From an uncultured Saprospiraceae bacterium (GTDB taxonomy: Bacteria; Bacteroidota; Bacteroidia; Chitinophagales; Saprospiraceae): a stretch of DNA of 64,000 bases. The DNA is taken from contig CALMSO010000046.1 of the NCBI GenBank assembly GCA_937872385.1, forward strand, positions 95,679 to 159,678, read 5' to 3'. Within the stretch, counting starts at the first letter, position 1; each line of letters starts with the position of its first letter. Below, one piece after another: positions 7,688 to 16,613 of the stretch. The position numbers and the translations under genes were made by a program. The notes under the pieces are model-generated. The model saw nothing but the letters and a program-made list of their open reading frames with translations, had not been told where the DNA came from and ran no database searches.

Positions 7688-9106
7688 CTACTTCCCCTTG
7701 CCTTGCAATAGTACTAATACGGTATAAAACATAATTTTGAAATCGAGGGCCAGCGACATATTTTCGATGTACAGAATATCGAATTTGAGGCGTTGCAGCA
7801 TCTGCTCTACATTGGAAGCGTAGCCGTATTTCACCTGCCCCCAAGAAGTGATGCCGGGGCGCACCTTGAGCAAATGTTTGTAGTGTGGTGCTTGCTGCGC
7901 AATGAGGTCAATGTAATACTGCCGCTCCGGCCGAGGGCCTACAATGCTCATATCGCCCTTGAGTACGTTCCAGAACTGGGGCAGCTCGTCGAGGCGCCAT
8001 TTGCGCATGGTGGCGCCCCAGGGTGTGCAGCGATTGTCGCCATCGTGCGAAAGCTGGGGCCCATTTTTCTCGGCGTCGGGGTACATAGAGCGAAATTTGT
8101 AAATCATAAAGGGCTTGCCGTTGCGTCCGATGCGCTCTTGCCGAAAAAATATGGGGCCATTAGAAGAAAGCTTAACGCGAATGGCAATGAACAAATAAAG
8201 CGGCGACAACAGTAGCAGTAGCAGCAAGGACACCCCGATGTCTATTAGGCGTTTGACTAAAAATTGCCACCTCGGCATTAGTTCCTGACGGATTTCGATG
8301 AGAATAGCACCATAAATGTGATTCATTTTCACTACACCCAGCAGAATGTCGTACATATCAGGGATGATTTTCACCAATACCTGTTTGTCGAAATCAAACA
8401 ATACATTCAAAATTTCCTTCAGGCGGCTATGCCCGGCAGTTTCGATGGCAATAATGGCTTCCTCAATATGCCGGTCGCGGATGACCTCAGCCAGCGTATC
8501 AATACTGCCCAGCTTCGGCAGAAAAGTTTGCAATTCATTCACACTTTGTCCATTGGTATCTATAAAACCGATGAATCGGTGCCCCAGCCCTTTGGCACGG
8601 CCGCTCAGCTCGCGGTAGAGTTCTACGGCGTTCTGGTTGCCACCAATTATTAAGGTATTGTAAGTAATGGCACCCGACTTGAGGCGGCGGCTGGCGCGCG
8701 TAAGGATGATCATGCGTACCGTGGCCGTCAGGGCAAAATGCAAGAAAAAAAGGGTGCTAAATGAGCGATAGTAGGTGGTGTAATTGGTGATGAAATCATC
8801 GAGAATGAGCGTAAAGAACAAAAACAAAACGCCAAAAAAACTCAGTAGCAGGGTGCGCCCCAGCGTAGCCAAACGCGACAGCCGGTATATATCGCGGTAA
8901 TGATCGAAAATAGCGTAGAACAGCAGCCAGCCAATAGGTATGAGCAGCGTGCCGTACCAAAAATTCAGGTCTTGCAGAATGTATATATCCAATGTGCCCC
9001 CTTCAAGGCGTTTTCGATGCAGAAAAAAACCAGCCCAAGCCAGCATGGCAGTGACAAAATCCGCCATTTTGTACAAAAAAGTATGCCACTGGCGGCGGCG
9101 CATCAT
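7688..9106 (-). CDS. Undecaprenyl-phosphate sugar phosphotransferase (exopolysaccharide initiation)
   Basis: Inner-membrane enzyme of the WcaJ/WbaP (polyisoprenyl-phosphate hexose-1-phosphate transferase) family. It starts exopolysaccharide or O-unit synthesis by placing a sugar-1-phosphate on undecaprenyl phosphate. I prefer the ATG at 9106, preceded by a GGAG 10 bases upstream; the frame is open to 9184, which would overlap the previous gene. Four N-terminal membrane segments are followed by a Rossmann-like CoA-binding_3 region (NTLIIGGNQNAVELYREL). A fifth hydrophobic segment (VKRLIDIGVSLLLLLL) leads into the catalytic domain with FFRQERIGRNGKPFMIYKFR, the DELPQFWNVLKGDMSIVGPR motif and PGITSWGQV. 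Length is standard. The specific sugar cannot be inferred. Confidence 0.92.
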   Translation of the reverse strand: MMRRRQWHTFLYKMADFVTAMLAWAGFFLHRKRLEGGTLDIYILQDLNFWYGTLLIPIGWLLFYAIFDHYRDIYRLSRLATLGRTLLLSFFGVLFLFFTLILDDFITNYTTYYRSFSTLFFLHFALTATVRMIILTRASRRLKSGAITYNTLIIGGNQNAVELYRELSGRAKGLGHRFIGFIDTNGQSVNELQTFLPKLGSIDTLAEVIRDRHIEEAIIAIETAGHSRLKEILNVLFDFDKQVLVKIIPDMYDILLGVVKMNHIYGAILIEIRQELMPRWQFLVKRLIDIGVSLLLLLLLSPLYLFIAIRVKLSSNGPIFFRQERIGRNGKPFMIYKFRSMYPDAEKNGPQLSHDGDNRCTPWGATMRKWRLDELPQFWNVLKGDMSIVGPRPERQYYIDLIAQQAPHYKHLLKVRPGITSWGQVKYGYASNVEQMLQRLKFDILYIENMSLALDFKIMFYTVLVLLQGKGK

Positions 9107-9150
9107 GTGCTGCTCCGGTAACGCAGGTACTCGATTAGCGGCTACGGCTT

Positions 9151-10026
9151 TCAAAAGTGAACCAATTTGACGTTGTCCAACCATACATTGGCATTATTTT
9201 GCGTAAACACGCCGTTTTCGTTGGGCAATACCGTTTGTAATACAATACGATGCTCATCAAAATCGCCTGCTACTACCAGCGCGCTCAGGTTGAAATAGAT
9301 TTTGTTCCATGTGGCCGATGGCAAAAAACCCGGATCAAATACGGGTGCGGCCGGCACGCCATTTTTAAAACCTTGCACACCAAAAAGTACAATGGCGTCG
9401 GATTTGTAATCTACTTCAAGATACACCAAGAAGCCCCGGGTAATCAAATCGCGGAAACCGCGCACCGTAGCTATTTCCACGGCCGGATTGTCGCGGTTGA
9501 GTTGAATAAGCGCTGAGCTGCCCTCTAAAGCGCCTTCGGTAGTCAGTTGGATGCGATTGAAATCCGTACCGGCACGCACCTCCCGGAAGATATGATTGAT
9601 GTTTTCGAATGGCTCAATGAAAGCAAACCGCGTTGCATTGCGGTAGCGCACCACAGGGCGAAGGGTATCTACTTCGTTGGGGCGAAGGGTGAGCGTGCGC
9701 ACAAATGATTCGTAAAAGGGATAAATTTCTGGAGTAGCGGCCACGCCATTATCCCGGATGCCTGCGTCTAAGGTGATGATCTGCTCGCCCTGCCCCAGCA
9801 CGGGTATGAGCGCCGGAAGGGCATAAGCGCCGAGAAATTCGCCATTGACCGTCAGCCAGACCTCCGTTATTTTGTGCGTGTTGGAGCCTTCTGTAGCTGG
9901 ATTGGTATTCAAGGTAAAAGGCGTCACGTACAAGTAGCCGGGGACATTCTCTTCCGGATTGATCAGGTCGCAAGCGGCAAGTAGCGTCAGCAAGCCGTAC
10001 AGGAGTGTTGGGTAGATAGTTCTCAT
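9151..10026 (-). CDS. Putative outer-membrane lipoprotein, function unknown
   Basis: The 291 residues begin MRTIYPTLLYGLLTLLAAC, a lipoprotein signal with lipobox LAAC (Cys 19). The remainder looks like all-beta secreted sequence. The last 150 residues, with a nearly C-terminal NVWLDNVKLVHF, have the look of a carbohydrate-binding-module-like jelly roll, but I cannot assign a family. It lies 72 bp after the oxidoreductase gene and 44 bp before the sugar transferase, in the same direction, so an envelope or exopolysaccharide role is plausible by context only. Confidence 0.75.
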   Translation of the reverse strand: MRTIYPTLLYGLLTLLAACDLINPEENVPGYLYVTPFTLNTNPATEGSNTHKITEVWLTVNGEFLGAYALPALIPVLGQGEQIITLDAGIRDNGVAATPEIYPFYESFVRTLTLRPNEVDTLRPVVRYRNATRFAFIEPFENINHIFREVRAGTDFNRIQLTTEGALEGSSALIQLNRDNPAVEIATVRGFRDLITRGFLVYLEVDYKSDAIVLFGVQGFKNGVPAAPVFDPGFLPSATWNKIYFNLSALVVAGDFDEHRIVLQTVLPNENGVFTQNNANVWLDNVKLVHF

Positions 10027-10098
10027 AGGTTGTCAGCAATTGGTTCTCAATCCTGTCGTGCAAAACAGGTATGGCTCAATGCGCAATGGGCACGGCAC

Positions 10099-11091
10099 TC
10101 AATGCAGCACCGAAGCGCGTTTTTCGATTTCTCGGATAATGTCGTGCGCCAGCAGCAGGGCTTTGTAGCCGTCTTCTATTGGCACGCGAGGCGTTTGGTT
10201 ATTGATGATGCTTTGCGCAAAAGACTCCAGCTCCATTTTGATAGCATTTACCGGCTCGATGGGTGGTGCGTAGGCGTGCAGGAGTTTACTCCCCCGGTTG
10301 GTATCCATTTCCATCAGATTGGCATCTGCGGGCAGGTTGGGGGCATCTTTGTCGTACAAACGTACAATTTGGGCTTCTTTTTCCAGAAAATCGAGGCTGA
10401 TGTAAGCGTCGCGTTGGAAGAGGCGTACCTTGCGCATTTGCTTGAGCGAAATCCGGCTGGCAGTCAAATTGGCTACGCAACCATTAGTAAACTCAATGCG
10501 AGCATTGGCAATATCGGGTGTAGTGCTCACCACCGCCACGCCGCTGGCACTGACAAAACGAACCTCGGCCTTTACCATACTGAGTAAAATGTCCAAATCG
10601 TGAATCATCAAATCTAGCACGACCGATACGTCGGTGCCGCGTGGATTGAACACCGCTAGGCGATGCGCTTCTATAAACATGGGGTCGAGCGGCATATCTT
10701 CGAGTGCCAGCAACGCCGGATTGAATCGTTCAACGTGCCCTACTTGCACCTTTACTCCGTGCTCCTTACTGATTTTCACCAACTCCTCGGCCTCTTCAAT
10801 CGTACGGGTCAAAGGTTTTTCAATAAAAATATGCTTACCTGCCCGAATGGCTCTCGATGCTACCGCAAAATGCGTACTCGTAGGCGTTACAATATCCACT
10901 ACATCCACAGCCGCGAAGAGCGCTTCCATCGTCTCAAAACGCTGAATGCCAAAAGTATCCACAGCTTGCTGGGCCGCCCGATCATCCGGATCATAGAACC
11001 CGACTAAGTCATAAAACGTATCCGCCAATTGGATACATTTCAAATGAATTTTGCCTAAATGCCCGGCGCCGAGTACCCCGATTTTGAGCAT
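10099..11091 (-). CDS. Gfo/Idh/MocA-family NAD(P)-dependent sugar oxidoreductase
   Basis: The 330-residue protein opens with MLKIGVLGAGHLGKIHLKC, whose GxGxxG-type Rossmann turn binds NAD(P). The family hallmark EKPLT lies near residue 95, and the C-terminal substrate domain contains GHVERFNPA and DLMIHDLDILL (the conserved Asp-x-x-x-His region). Length is typical. As first gene of a run with a lipoprotein and an undecaprenyl-phosphate sugar transferase, it probably makes or modifies a nucleotide-sugar precursor. The substrate is unknown. Confidence 0.9.
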   Translation of the reverse strand: MLKIGVLGAGHLGKIHLKCIQLADTFYDLVGFYDPDDRAAQQAVDTFGIQRFETMEALFAAVDVVDIVTPTSTHFAVASRAIRAGKHIFIEKPLTRTIEEAEELVKISKEHGVKVQVGHVERFNPALLALEDMPLDPMFIEAHRLAVFNPRGTDVSVVLDLMIHDLDILLSMVKAEVRFVSASGVAVVSTTPDIANARIEFTNGCVANLTASRISLKQMRKVRLFQRDAYISLDFLEKEAQIVRLYDKDAPNLPADANLMEMDTNRGSKLLHAYAPPIEPVNAIKMELESFAQSIINNQTPRVPIEDGYKALLLAHDIIREIEKRASVLH

Positions 11092-11140
11092 GATCGTATG
11101 CTGATTTTTGATAAAAGAATATTTTTAGCTTGTAAATAGA

Positions 11141-11186
11141 TAATAGACTTTAGATGTTAGACGATAGATGTTAGATGCCAGATTTC
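11141..11186. repeat. Degenerate AGACTTTAGA-type word repeats
   Basis: The sequence contains AATAGACTTTAGATGTTAGA and then GACGATAGATGTTAGAT. The reverse complement of 33731-33762 shares the words AATAGACTTT, CTTTAGAC and GACGATAGA. Confidence 0.5.
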
Positions 11187-11230
11187 AGGACGAAATAACG
11201 TACACTATATTCCTATTCCCCTATTCACCT

Positions 11231-11255
11231 CATCAACTTTTCAACGCTTCAACCC
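11231..11255. repeat. CAAC-octamer word repeat
   Basis: Contains CAACTTTTCAACGCTTCAAC, three CAAC cores spaced 8 bases apart. It is the same style as 45401-45431 and as the array inside ileS. Confidence 0.5.
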
Positions 11256-11408
11256 ATCTAAATCTATTCGCCTATTCCCCATACTCCTTTTAAACCCCAT
11301 CCCACTATTCATCCTTTTTAAACCCTGCCCAATGTATCCATTCTCTTGTCGCCCCTTTTAGAATGGGGCCAAACACATTTTTAACAAATAGCCCTTAAAT
11401 ATAAAACA

Positions 11409-11419
11409 TTGATAATCAA
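11409..11419. repeat. TTGATAATCAA palindrome
   Basis: The exact 11-mer, flanked by A and T so that the arms extend to 6 nt (ATTGATAATCAAT). It is intergenic. Confidence 0.45.
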
Positions 11420-11639
11420 TTATATAAATTTAAAATGACCAATAATAGCAAATGTACGGCAAAAAAACGGAAAAAAATCCGGTCAGCCAAAAAATTGATA
11501 AGCAACCGACAAAAACAGTCATCGGGCGCATAACACCTGCTGACAAGCCACCATAAAAGCAAAATTGTACAACTTTGACTGCCCAATTGGCGTTTCTAAG
11601 GTCATATTTCTATTATTTACTTCGGCGAAAACAATTTGC

Positions 11640-12773
11640 ATGCGCGGCGCTTTTCAGATAGCTAAATTTTCCGGTATTCCGGTTCGCATTCACTGGTCTT
11701 TCGGGTTGATTTTTTTATGGGCATTCTATCTCGGTTTCCGCGAAAACTGGGCTTGGGCTTCCATTGGCTGGTTTTTGTTGTTCATCGGTGCATTGTTTGT
11801 GTGTGTAGTGCTGCACGAGTTCGGTCATGCCCTCACCGCCCGCCGCTATGGAGTGAGCACCCGCGACATCATCCTTTCGCCCATTGGCGGGGTGGCCCGA
11901 TTGGATAAACTACCCGAGCAGCCCATGCAGGAGTTTTACGTAGCGGTAGCTGGCCCCTTAGTCAATGTGGGTATCATGGCTATCTTATCGCCTTATTTGC
12001 TATTCATTTCTAGCAAAACCGAGGAGAGCGTACCCAATATCATTCGGTCGTTTTTTAATCTTTCCGACAATATTTTTCTGCACAACCTGACCCAGCTCGA
12101 TTATTTTTTCTTCGGTCTGATTGCCCTCAATGGCACCCTCGCGGTTTTCAATATGCTGCCGGCCTTTCCGATGGATGGCGGGCGGGTGCTGCGCGCACTG
12201 TTGTCTATTCCGCTGGGGCGGATGCAGGCTACGCGCATTGCTACCTACGTTGGGCAGTTTCTGGCGGTGCTGCTTTTTGCTTATGGCATTTGGCAGGGTA
12301 GCCCCATTACAGCGCTGATTGGGGTATTTATCTTTTTCATGGCTGCCGGCGAATATCGTATGGTGCGAATGGACAAAACGCTCAGCCAGCATACCGTAGC
12401 CGAAGTGGTGCGACCGCATTTTACAAAATTCTACCTCACTGATACCATGGAAAATGTGGCCGAAGCCGTGACCCATGGCTGGGAAAAGAATTTCCTGATT
12501 TTTGACGAATGGCAAAACCTACGTGGTGTACTCACCGAGGAGGGCATCATGCGGGCCGTGAAACAACAAGCTTTCAATCACCCGGTTTCCGATTTCATGT
12601 TCCTTGGCTACGAGGCACTGCTGCCCACCGATTCGCTCCGCGATGCTCTGGCGCACATTCAAAATAGCAATCGGGCCATGTGCCCTGTATATCATCCGGA
12701 CGGACGGCTGATGGGCGTGGTGGAGGCTGGTATGCTCCAAGATTTTATTCGAATGCAGCAGCGAATGCAATAA
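11640..12773 (+). CDS. Site-2 protease family zinc metallopeptidase with CBS pair
   Basis: Intramembrane M50 protease. I take the ATG at 11640 (MRGAFQIAKFSGIPVRIHWSF), where family alignments normally begin; the 25 codons upstream lack resemblance. The 377-residue protein has several membrane segments. The zinc motif HEFGH lies about 65 residues in, followed by a GGVARLDKLP segment, and the third metal ligand is in FNMLPAFPMDGGRVLRAL (N/D-x-x-P-x-x-PxDGG motif). The C-terminal 125 residues form two CBS domains, which usually sense adenine nucleotides. This architecture is the CBS-tailed class of S2P (M50.B type), not the PDZ-bearing RseP class. The substrate is unknown. Confidence 0.92.
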   Translation: MRGAFQIAKFSGIPVRIHWSFGLIFLWAFYLGFRENWAWASIGWFLLFIGALFVCVVLHEFGHALTARRYGVSTRDIILSPIGGVARLDKLPEQPMQEFYVAVAGPLVNVGIMAILSPYLLFISSKTEESVPNIIRSFFNLSDNIFLHNLTQLDYFFFGLIALNGTLAVFNMLPAFPMDGGRVLRALLSIPLGRMQATRIATYVGQFLAVLLFAYGIWQGSPITALIGVFIFFMAAGEYRMVRMDKTLSQHTVAEVVRPHFTKFYLTDTMENVAEAVTHGWEKNFLIFDEWQNLRGVLTEEGIMRAVKQQAFNHPVSDFMFLGYEALLPTDSLRDALAHIQNSNRAMCPVYHPDGRLMGVVEAGMLQDFIRMQQRMQ

Positions 12774-12857
12774 AATAACTAATGGGCATGGTCATGCAGC
12801 TTGTAAAGAGGATGCCGTTTTTAAGGAAAAAAGACGTATTCATTTTCTTACAATAGC

Positions 12858-12868
12858 CTGATTATCAG
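12858..12868. repeat. CTGATTATCAG palindrome
   Basis: An 11-nt near-palindrome between the convergent protease and OmpH genes. It belongs to the TTGATWATCAA-like set. Confidence 0.4.
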
Positions 12869-12977
12869 CCCGCCCGCTCACTTTTAAAATAACAAAATGC
12901 CCGATGCCAAGTGCGTCCAGCCCGATTAGTTGGCGCATTTTCTCGATACAGGGCACTTCTATTTTGAATAAAATCCT

Positions 12978-13511
12978 TTATTCTTTCTTTTCCGCTACGG
13001 GCGGATCGGGCAGATTCAGCTTTTTGCGCAAAGCAGGTAGCACATCGTCGGTATCCTGTGCAAAAAGAATGGCATTGAACACACTGGTATCAAAAACGAG
13101 TATGTAGCCATTTTCTTTGGCAAACGCCGCTATTTCCTGTTCGGCTTTCTCTACGATGGGCGTCAGCAGTTCCTCGCGTTTTCTTTCTATTTTTTCCTGC
13201 ATCTCCTGCTCGTAGTCGGCTAATGCTTGTTGTTCCTTTTCTAAGTTTTGCTGCAATTCTTGCTGCTGCCGTGGCGATAGCGTGCCGGATTGTACCTCCT
13301 TCACCGCGGCGAGGTATTTTTCCTGGAAAGCTTTGGCCATCGTTTCGCCTTTTTCCAACAGTTCTTCTTGTAGTTTTTTTAGGGCCTCATCAGCGGCTTT
13401 GGTCTCCGGCATCAGTGCCATCAGATTGCCAAAATTGAGATGCCCGTATTTCTGAGCAGACATTTGCCAGGTCAGTCCACTCAATAGTAGCAATACCAAT
13501 AATTTTCTCAT
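12978..13511 (-). CDS. OmpH/Skp-family periplasmic chaperone
   Basis: The 177 residues begin with a Sec signal peptide (MRKLLVLLLLSGLTWQMSAQ). The mature start KYGHLNFGNLMALMPETKAA fits the OmpH pattern of a beta strand followed by a long charged coiled-coil hairpin. The coil (about residues 40-130) is rich in Glu, Lys and Gln, and the closing strand region is ENGYILVFDTSVF. Skp-like proteins hold outer-membrane proteins in the periplasm. In Bacteroidota ompH often follows bamA; here it is alone, with its own promoter-like box. Confidence 0.9.
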   Translation of the reverse strand: MRKLLVLLLLSGLTWQMSAQKYGHLNFGNLMALMPETKAADEALKKLQEELLEKGETMAKAFQEKYLAAVKEVQSGTLSPRQQQELQQNLEKEQQALADYEQEMQEKIERKREELLTPIVEKAEQEIAAFAKENGYILVFDTSVFNAILFAQDTDDVLPALRKKLNLPDPPVAEKKE

Positions 13512-13535
13512 GATTCTGTTTTTTCAAATTTTTCG

Positions 13536-13543
13536 CAAAGGTA
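13536..13543 (-). promoter_or_regulatory. -7 box TACCTTTG for the OmpH gene
   Basis: The minus-strand TACCTTTG matches TAnnTTTG exactly and lies 25 bp upstream of the ATG at 13511. No clear -33 TTTG is seen at the right distance. Confidence 0.5.
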
Positions 13544-13695
13544 GCGGAAAGCCTTTGAACTGCACTAATTTTTTTGGCAAAGTTTCCGGCGTTTACCCGC
13601 TTGTAAGCATGGATTGGAAAATAATTTTCAACCAAAATGTTTTTTATTTGTGAATAAAAACAAATTGTTTTATTTTGTTGCAAATTTCGTACCCT

Positions 13696-14508
13696 ATGGC
13701 TTCTGTATTTTATCCAATTTGGAAAGAGTGCAAAACTGGCGTAAAGGTTGTAAGGCGCTCCATTGGTCGGCAAATAAATCAGCATTGGCCCAAAACACTG
13801 TTCATCGCTGTGCTTAGTGGGCTGCTTTGGCAAAAAGATGTGCAGATTGATTTGCAATTGTCGGGCATAGTGCCTATGGTAGCCTGGTCGGATACCACAA
13901 TCGCCAGCGCCTGGCCACCGGAGGACGCCGTGCTGCCCGCTGCTGAGGTCATTCTGCCAACGGTATCCGCGCCCGTCAGTGCCCGGCCGGTCAGTGATCC
14001 CGCCATTGGCAATACCTACGCAAATACTACTTATACCAACGACCCCGCCGCCCTGCGTGCCGCCAAACGCCAAAAACAATTAGCTTACGTGCAGCGTTTC
14101 GCCCCCACCGCTCAGTCCGAAATGGAAAAATTTGGCGTACCGGCCAGTATCATACTGGCACAGGGGCTATTGGAAAGCGACGCTGGCGAAAGCCAATTGG
14201 CACTGAAAAACAGAAACCACTTTGGCATCAAATGTTTTTCGCGCACCTGCCGCAAAGGGCATTGCAGCAATTTTACGGACGATTCGCACAAAGATTTTTT
14301 TCGTATTTACAAAAGCGACTGGGAGAGCTATCGGGCGCACAGCCATCTACTCCGTGCGGATCGCTATCGGCACTTGTTCAAGCTAAGTCGAAAAAACTAC
14401 CGCGACTGGGCCATCGGCCTCAAAAAAGCAGGCTACGCCACCGACCCCGGTTATGGCGAAAAGCTTATCCGGCTGATTGAAGACTTAGAATTGCAGCAAT
14501 ACGATTGA
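13696..14508 (+). CDS. Glucosaminidase-domain protein (FlgJ-like peptidoglycan hydrolase)
   Basis: I use the ATG at 13696. The 270-residue product has a single hydrophobic segment near residues 37-47 (LFIAVLSGLLW) that can act as signal anchor, and a low-complexity Ala/Pro/Val linker. The glucosaminidase domain covers about residues 130-270: FAPTAQSEMEKFGVPASIIL, AQGLLESDAGESQLA with the catalytic Glu, NHFGIKCF, FRIYKSDWESYRAHSHLL and YATDPGYGEKLIRLIEDLEL. The paired Cys residues around GIKCFSRTCRKGHC are typical of Bacteroidota members. It cleaves peptidoglycan glycan strands and is likely periplasmic. Confidence 0.92.
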   Translation: MASVFYPIWKECKTGVKVVRRSIGRQINQHWPKTLFIAVLSGLLWQKDVQIDLQLSGIVPMVAWSDTTIASAWPPEDAVLPAAEVILPTVSAPVSARPVSDPAIGNTYANTTYTNDPAALRAAKRQKQLAYVQRFAPTAQSEMEKFGVPASIILAQGLLESDAGESQLALKNRNHFGIKCFSRTCRKGHCSNFTDDSHKDFFRIYKSDWESYRAHSHLLRADRYRHLFKLSRKNYRDWAIGLKKAGYATDPGYGEKLIRLIEDLELQQYD

Positions 14509-14519
14509 TAAAATCGTGG

Positions 14520-16433
14520 TCATTCGCGCAGTATAGTGAGCGTTTGCTTGATTTCGCCATTGCGAAAAGCCAACACGTAGAAATAATTGCCCGCTGGCAA
14601 GGGTTTGCCTTTGTAAGTGCCATCGAAGCGCTCGGAATCGTTTTGGTAGTTAAGTTTTTGGTAAATCAAATCGCCCCAGCGATTATAAATTTTCAATTCA
14701 TTGGCACCATATTTGGAAATATCACCAAAAAAGAGCGTATCGTTGGCGCCATCGCCATTGGGCGTAATAATATTGATTGCCGGAATATCGAGCGGATTGC
14801 TGGCTACAGCTACAAATACCGTGTCTAAATTAGTACATCCATTGGCATCGGTAATCATTACAAAATAAGCGGTGCTGTCTTCTGGTCTAGTAGTCGGGTT
14901 GGGAATTCGGTTGTTGCTCACCGGGTATGCCGACAAAAACCAGAAATACTCCACGCCACCGCTGGCGTTGAGCTGCAATTCTACGCCCGGCCCCACGCAG
15001 GTATCCTGTCCGGCGCTTGATGTGATTTCAAAAACTCCAATATCAATACTTGCCTCCGCCGAAGTGCAACCATTAGAAATGGTCACCGTGTAAGTAGTCA
15101 AGCTACGAGGGCTGGCTAAAGGATTGGCAATATTGAGCGCACTGAGCGTACCTGAGGTGTCGCGCCATTGAAACATATCGCCGCCAAAGGCGGTCAATTG
15201 CAAAGACTCGCCCGGACAAACGCTGGCTGCCGCCGCACGAATACCGGCCTCAATGTCTTCGCCCGACACCACTCGGATGGTACCCGAAGCGGTACATTCG
15301 GTGCCTTCACTCACTGTTATACTGTATGCGCCAGGTTGCGCCACGGTAATGGTACGGGAGGTAGCGCCAGTTGACCATAAGTAGGTAGTAAAATCGCCTG
15401 CATCGAGCAATACATTTTCACCTTCGCAAAGCACAACTGTGTCCGGCAGATTTAATACGGGCGCATCCGCTGCCAAGATAGTGAAATCAGCCGAGCGCTC
15501 GCAGCCGTTGGTGTCTTGTACGGTAAGGGTATAAGTGCCCTGCGCCAGGTCCGTGAACTCATTATTCTCCACGAAATCGGCACCATTTAACCGGAAACGA
15601 TAGGGCAGCGCACCGCCACTCACCACGGCCCGGGCCGCACCTGTGGGCGTGGCGCAGTCGGCCGCTGTTACAGCAATGGAGTCTATTTGCAATACAACTG
15701 GCGCTTGGGCCACGGTCAAAGTAGAATCGAAGAGCAAACCTCCAGCGGCATCACGGATTTCAAAAGTATAATTACCGGCTGCCAGCCCAGCTATATTGGC
15801 TTGCTGTGACTGAAAATTGTTGGGCCCCGACCAGCGCAGCGTAGCGTCATCTGGCAGCCCAACGATAGTAGCCCGAATAGCGCCATTTTGTTCGCCGGTG
15901 CATTGCACATCGTTCACCTCGAAAAGTGTAGCTAAAGCGCCTGCTATCGCTACGCGCCCGTTTTGTAGGGTCACATCCACTTTTTCAAAATTATTGGACA
16001 CGCCGGTAGCCCGGAAAATCTGAATGGCCAGCGGCATATCAGTGATGCGCACATCGGTGATATCGCCCGGATTGCCATTAGCAAAAAACTTGAGCCGCAG
16101 GATGGTGCTATTGTCGGGCCGGGTTTGTCCGCTACCTTGAATATCAAACCAGGAGACGCGCAAGCTGCCCATGGCTGCATTATTGGTACCTACCGCGATG
16201 AAAGGCAATCCTTCGGGTTCCGTGGATACAAACCGGATAACATCCGGATTCCAGGCGAGCGAAAATTGTACGCTGACAATCTGCGAAAAGGAGCGGGCCC
16301 GAATATCCAGCAGCAGGGTATCACCGCTATTGACTACCGTATCCGGCAGGTGTAATGTGATGGTTTCCTGTGCGCATAGTGGCGTCATTGACAGCAACAA
16401 GCAGCATCCGACGACGAACTTCAGTTGTTTCAT
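14520..16433 (-). CDS. T9SS cargo protein with cohesin-like, SprB-type repeats and gliding-motility C-terminal domain
   Basis: The ATG at 16433 gives the signal peptide MKQLKFVVGCCLLLSMTPLC; the frame upstream is non-coding. The 637-residue protein carries a cohesin-like domain (about 21-158, with LRVSWFDIQGSGQT), two SprB-type repeats (about 171-322, with GLAAGNYTFEIRD and DLAQGTYTLTVQDTNGC) and three Ig-like segments. It ends in a gliding-motility-associated (CHU/type B) T9SS sorting domain, with NIITPNGDGANDTLFF and YNRWGDLIYQ, closing in TLTILRE. Type B domains typically attach or translocate SprB-like adhesins. The gene lies 181 bp downstream of the giant cargo gene in the same direction, and its cohesin-like module resembles that protein's last one. 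Confidence 0.88.
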   Translation of the reverse strand: MKQLKFVVGCCLLLSMTPLCAQETITLHLPDTVVNSGDTLLLDIRARSFSQIVSVQFSLAWNPDVIRFVSTEPEGLPFIAVGTNNAAMGSLRVSWFDIQGSGQTRPDNSTILRLKFFANGNPGDITDVRITDMPLAIQIFRATGVSNNFEKVDVTLQNGRVAIAGALATLFEVNDVQCTGEQNGAIRATIVGLPDDATLRWSGPNNFQSQQANIAGLAAGNYTFEIRDAAGGLLFDSTLTVAQAPVVLQIDSIAVTAADCATPTGAARAVVSGGALPYRFRLNGADFVENNEFTDLAQGTYTLTVQDTNGCERSADFTILAADAPVLNLPDTVVLCEGENVLLDAGDFTTYLWSTGATSRTITVAQPGAYSITVSEGTECTASGTIRVVSGEDIEAGIRAAAASVCPGESLQLTAFGGDMFQWRDTSGTLSALNIANPLASPRSLTTYTVTISNGCTSAEASIDIGVFEITSSAGQDTCVGPGVELQLNASGGVEYFWFLSAYPVSNNRIPNPTTRPEDSTAYFVMITDANGCTNLDTVFVAVASNPLDIPAINIITPNGDGANDTLFFGDISKYGANELKIYNRWGDLIYQKLNYQNDSERFDGTYKGKPLPAGNYFYVLAFRNGEIKQTLTILRE

Positions 16434-16613
16434 AAGCTTGTAAAAATACTTGATACTCCCAAAACGGCGAGAATCCAGTCTTATTGAATTGCCGCCCGTA
16501 AAATTTGTCGTCCGAGAGCACAAGAAGAGGCGGCTTTGTGCAGTTTTACGCCACACAAAGCCGCACTCGTTGTTAATCAGTTTAGGGATATTATCAATTC
16601 AAAATCACAAAAA

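Larger units (their letters stand above)
11092..11639. other. 548-bp divergent intergenic region with word repeats
   Basis: No gene is visible. The oxidoreductase-proximal part contains degenerate repeats of the TTTAGA/GTTAGA type (11141-11186). A CT-rich stretch follows with words such as CTATTCCCC and TCAACTTTTCAACGCTTCAA (11201-11290). A palindrome TTGATAATCAA lies at 11409-11419. The last 230 bases are A-rich. The plus-strand frame is open to 11565, but residues before 11640 do not look like protein. Confidence 0.55.
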
